A stretch of 5,808 nucleotides of DNA. Origin: Victivallales bacterium (GTDB lineage Bacteria > Verrucomicrobiota > Lentisphaeria > Oligosphaerales > Oligosphaeraceae). The stretch covers positions 1-5,808 of the forward strand of contig JAFRLP010000084.1 in the NCBI GenBank assembly GCA_017431185.1, given 5' to 3'. A program made the translations under genes and the position numbers. How positions within the stretch are numbered: position 1 is the first letter of the stretch; each line of letters begins with the position of its first letter. Below the pieces are notes generated by a model. The model saw only the letters and a program-made list of their open reading frames with translations, did not search any database and was not told the origin of the DNA. Below are positions 5,766-5,808 of the stretch, in pieces.

Positions 5766-5808
5766 GCCTCGCTTGCGCTCTTCGCCCTCGCTTGCGGCGT
5801 TTAGGCGG
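5683..5808. repeat. Copy 3 (partial, longer form) of the dispersed palindromic repeat
   Basis: Inverted relative to copies 1 and 2. Bases 5683-5715 match copy 1 at 32 of 33 positions; 5705-5725 are identical to the complement of 3711-3731; 5790-5808 match the other arm of copy 2 at 17 of 19. The unit would end a little beyond the window, where the second inverted end is expected. Relative to copy 2 it carries roughly 45 extra bases (about 5743-5789) with CTCGCTTGCG repeated at 5768-5777 and 5787-5796. The whole visible copy is open in the minus-strand phosphatase frame, with NAASEGEERKRG then REGGWDESFAIAS, unlike copy 2, where that frame shifts. Confidence 0.8.

Noticed and set aside
1..5808. 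CRISPR array or a composite transposon bounded by copies 1 and 3
   Set aside because: There is no regular repeat-spacer series and no transposase. The inverted edge copies more likely reflect independent insertions of a common element than ends of one mobile unit.

Overview
The window (about 58% GC by eye) looks like a chromosomal segment of a Gram-negative bacterium. It encodes a signal-peptide-bearing beta-barrel protein with a terminal Phe. The GntR/LacI chimeric regulator, the NPCBM-type domain and the abundance of short palindromic repeats would fit the Lentisphaerota/Verrucomicrobiota, but that assignment is an inference from gene style and was not tested.

All five convincing genes lie on the minus strand. 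In transcription order (right to left) they are: a HAD-family phosphatase (5765-5013); an MdtG/TetA-like major facilitator (4999-3773), only 13 bp away and probably co-transcribed; a short intergenic region with a 92-bp palindromic repeat and a perfect 16-bp palindrome; a GntR-type regulator with a LacI-like sensor domain (3596-2532); an unusual protein joining a zinc-phospholipase-C-like domain to a C-terminal NPCBM-like domain (2547-1312), whose start overlaps the end of the regulator gene; a 388-bp non-coding region with a direct-repeat pair and a candidate promoter; and a Gcw_chp-like outer-membrane beta-barrel protein (923-33).

Two pairs look translationally coupled (phosphatase-transporter and regulator-hydrolase). 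The regulator probably controls itself and the hydrolase-like gene through the palindrome just upstream, and may also act on the neighbouring transport genes. The signal it senses cannot be read from the sequence.

The most interesting structure is a dispersed repeat present three times: cut by the left edge (1-35), complete between the transporter and the regulator (3662-3753, with perfect 15-bp inverted ends AGAGGTAATTGCAAA), and cut by the right edge (5683-5808). The left copy supplies or abuts the stop codon of the beta-barrel gene. The right copy is an open reading frame fused in frame to the phosphatase, so about 28 N-terminal residues of that protein are repeat-encoded if the GTG start is used. 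I see no tRNA, rRNA, CRISPR array, insertion-sequence transposase or prophage gene.
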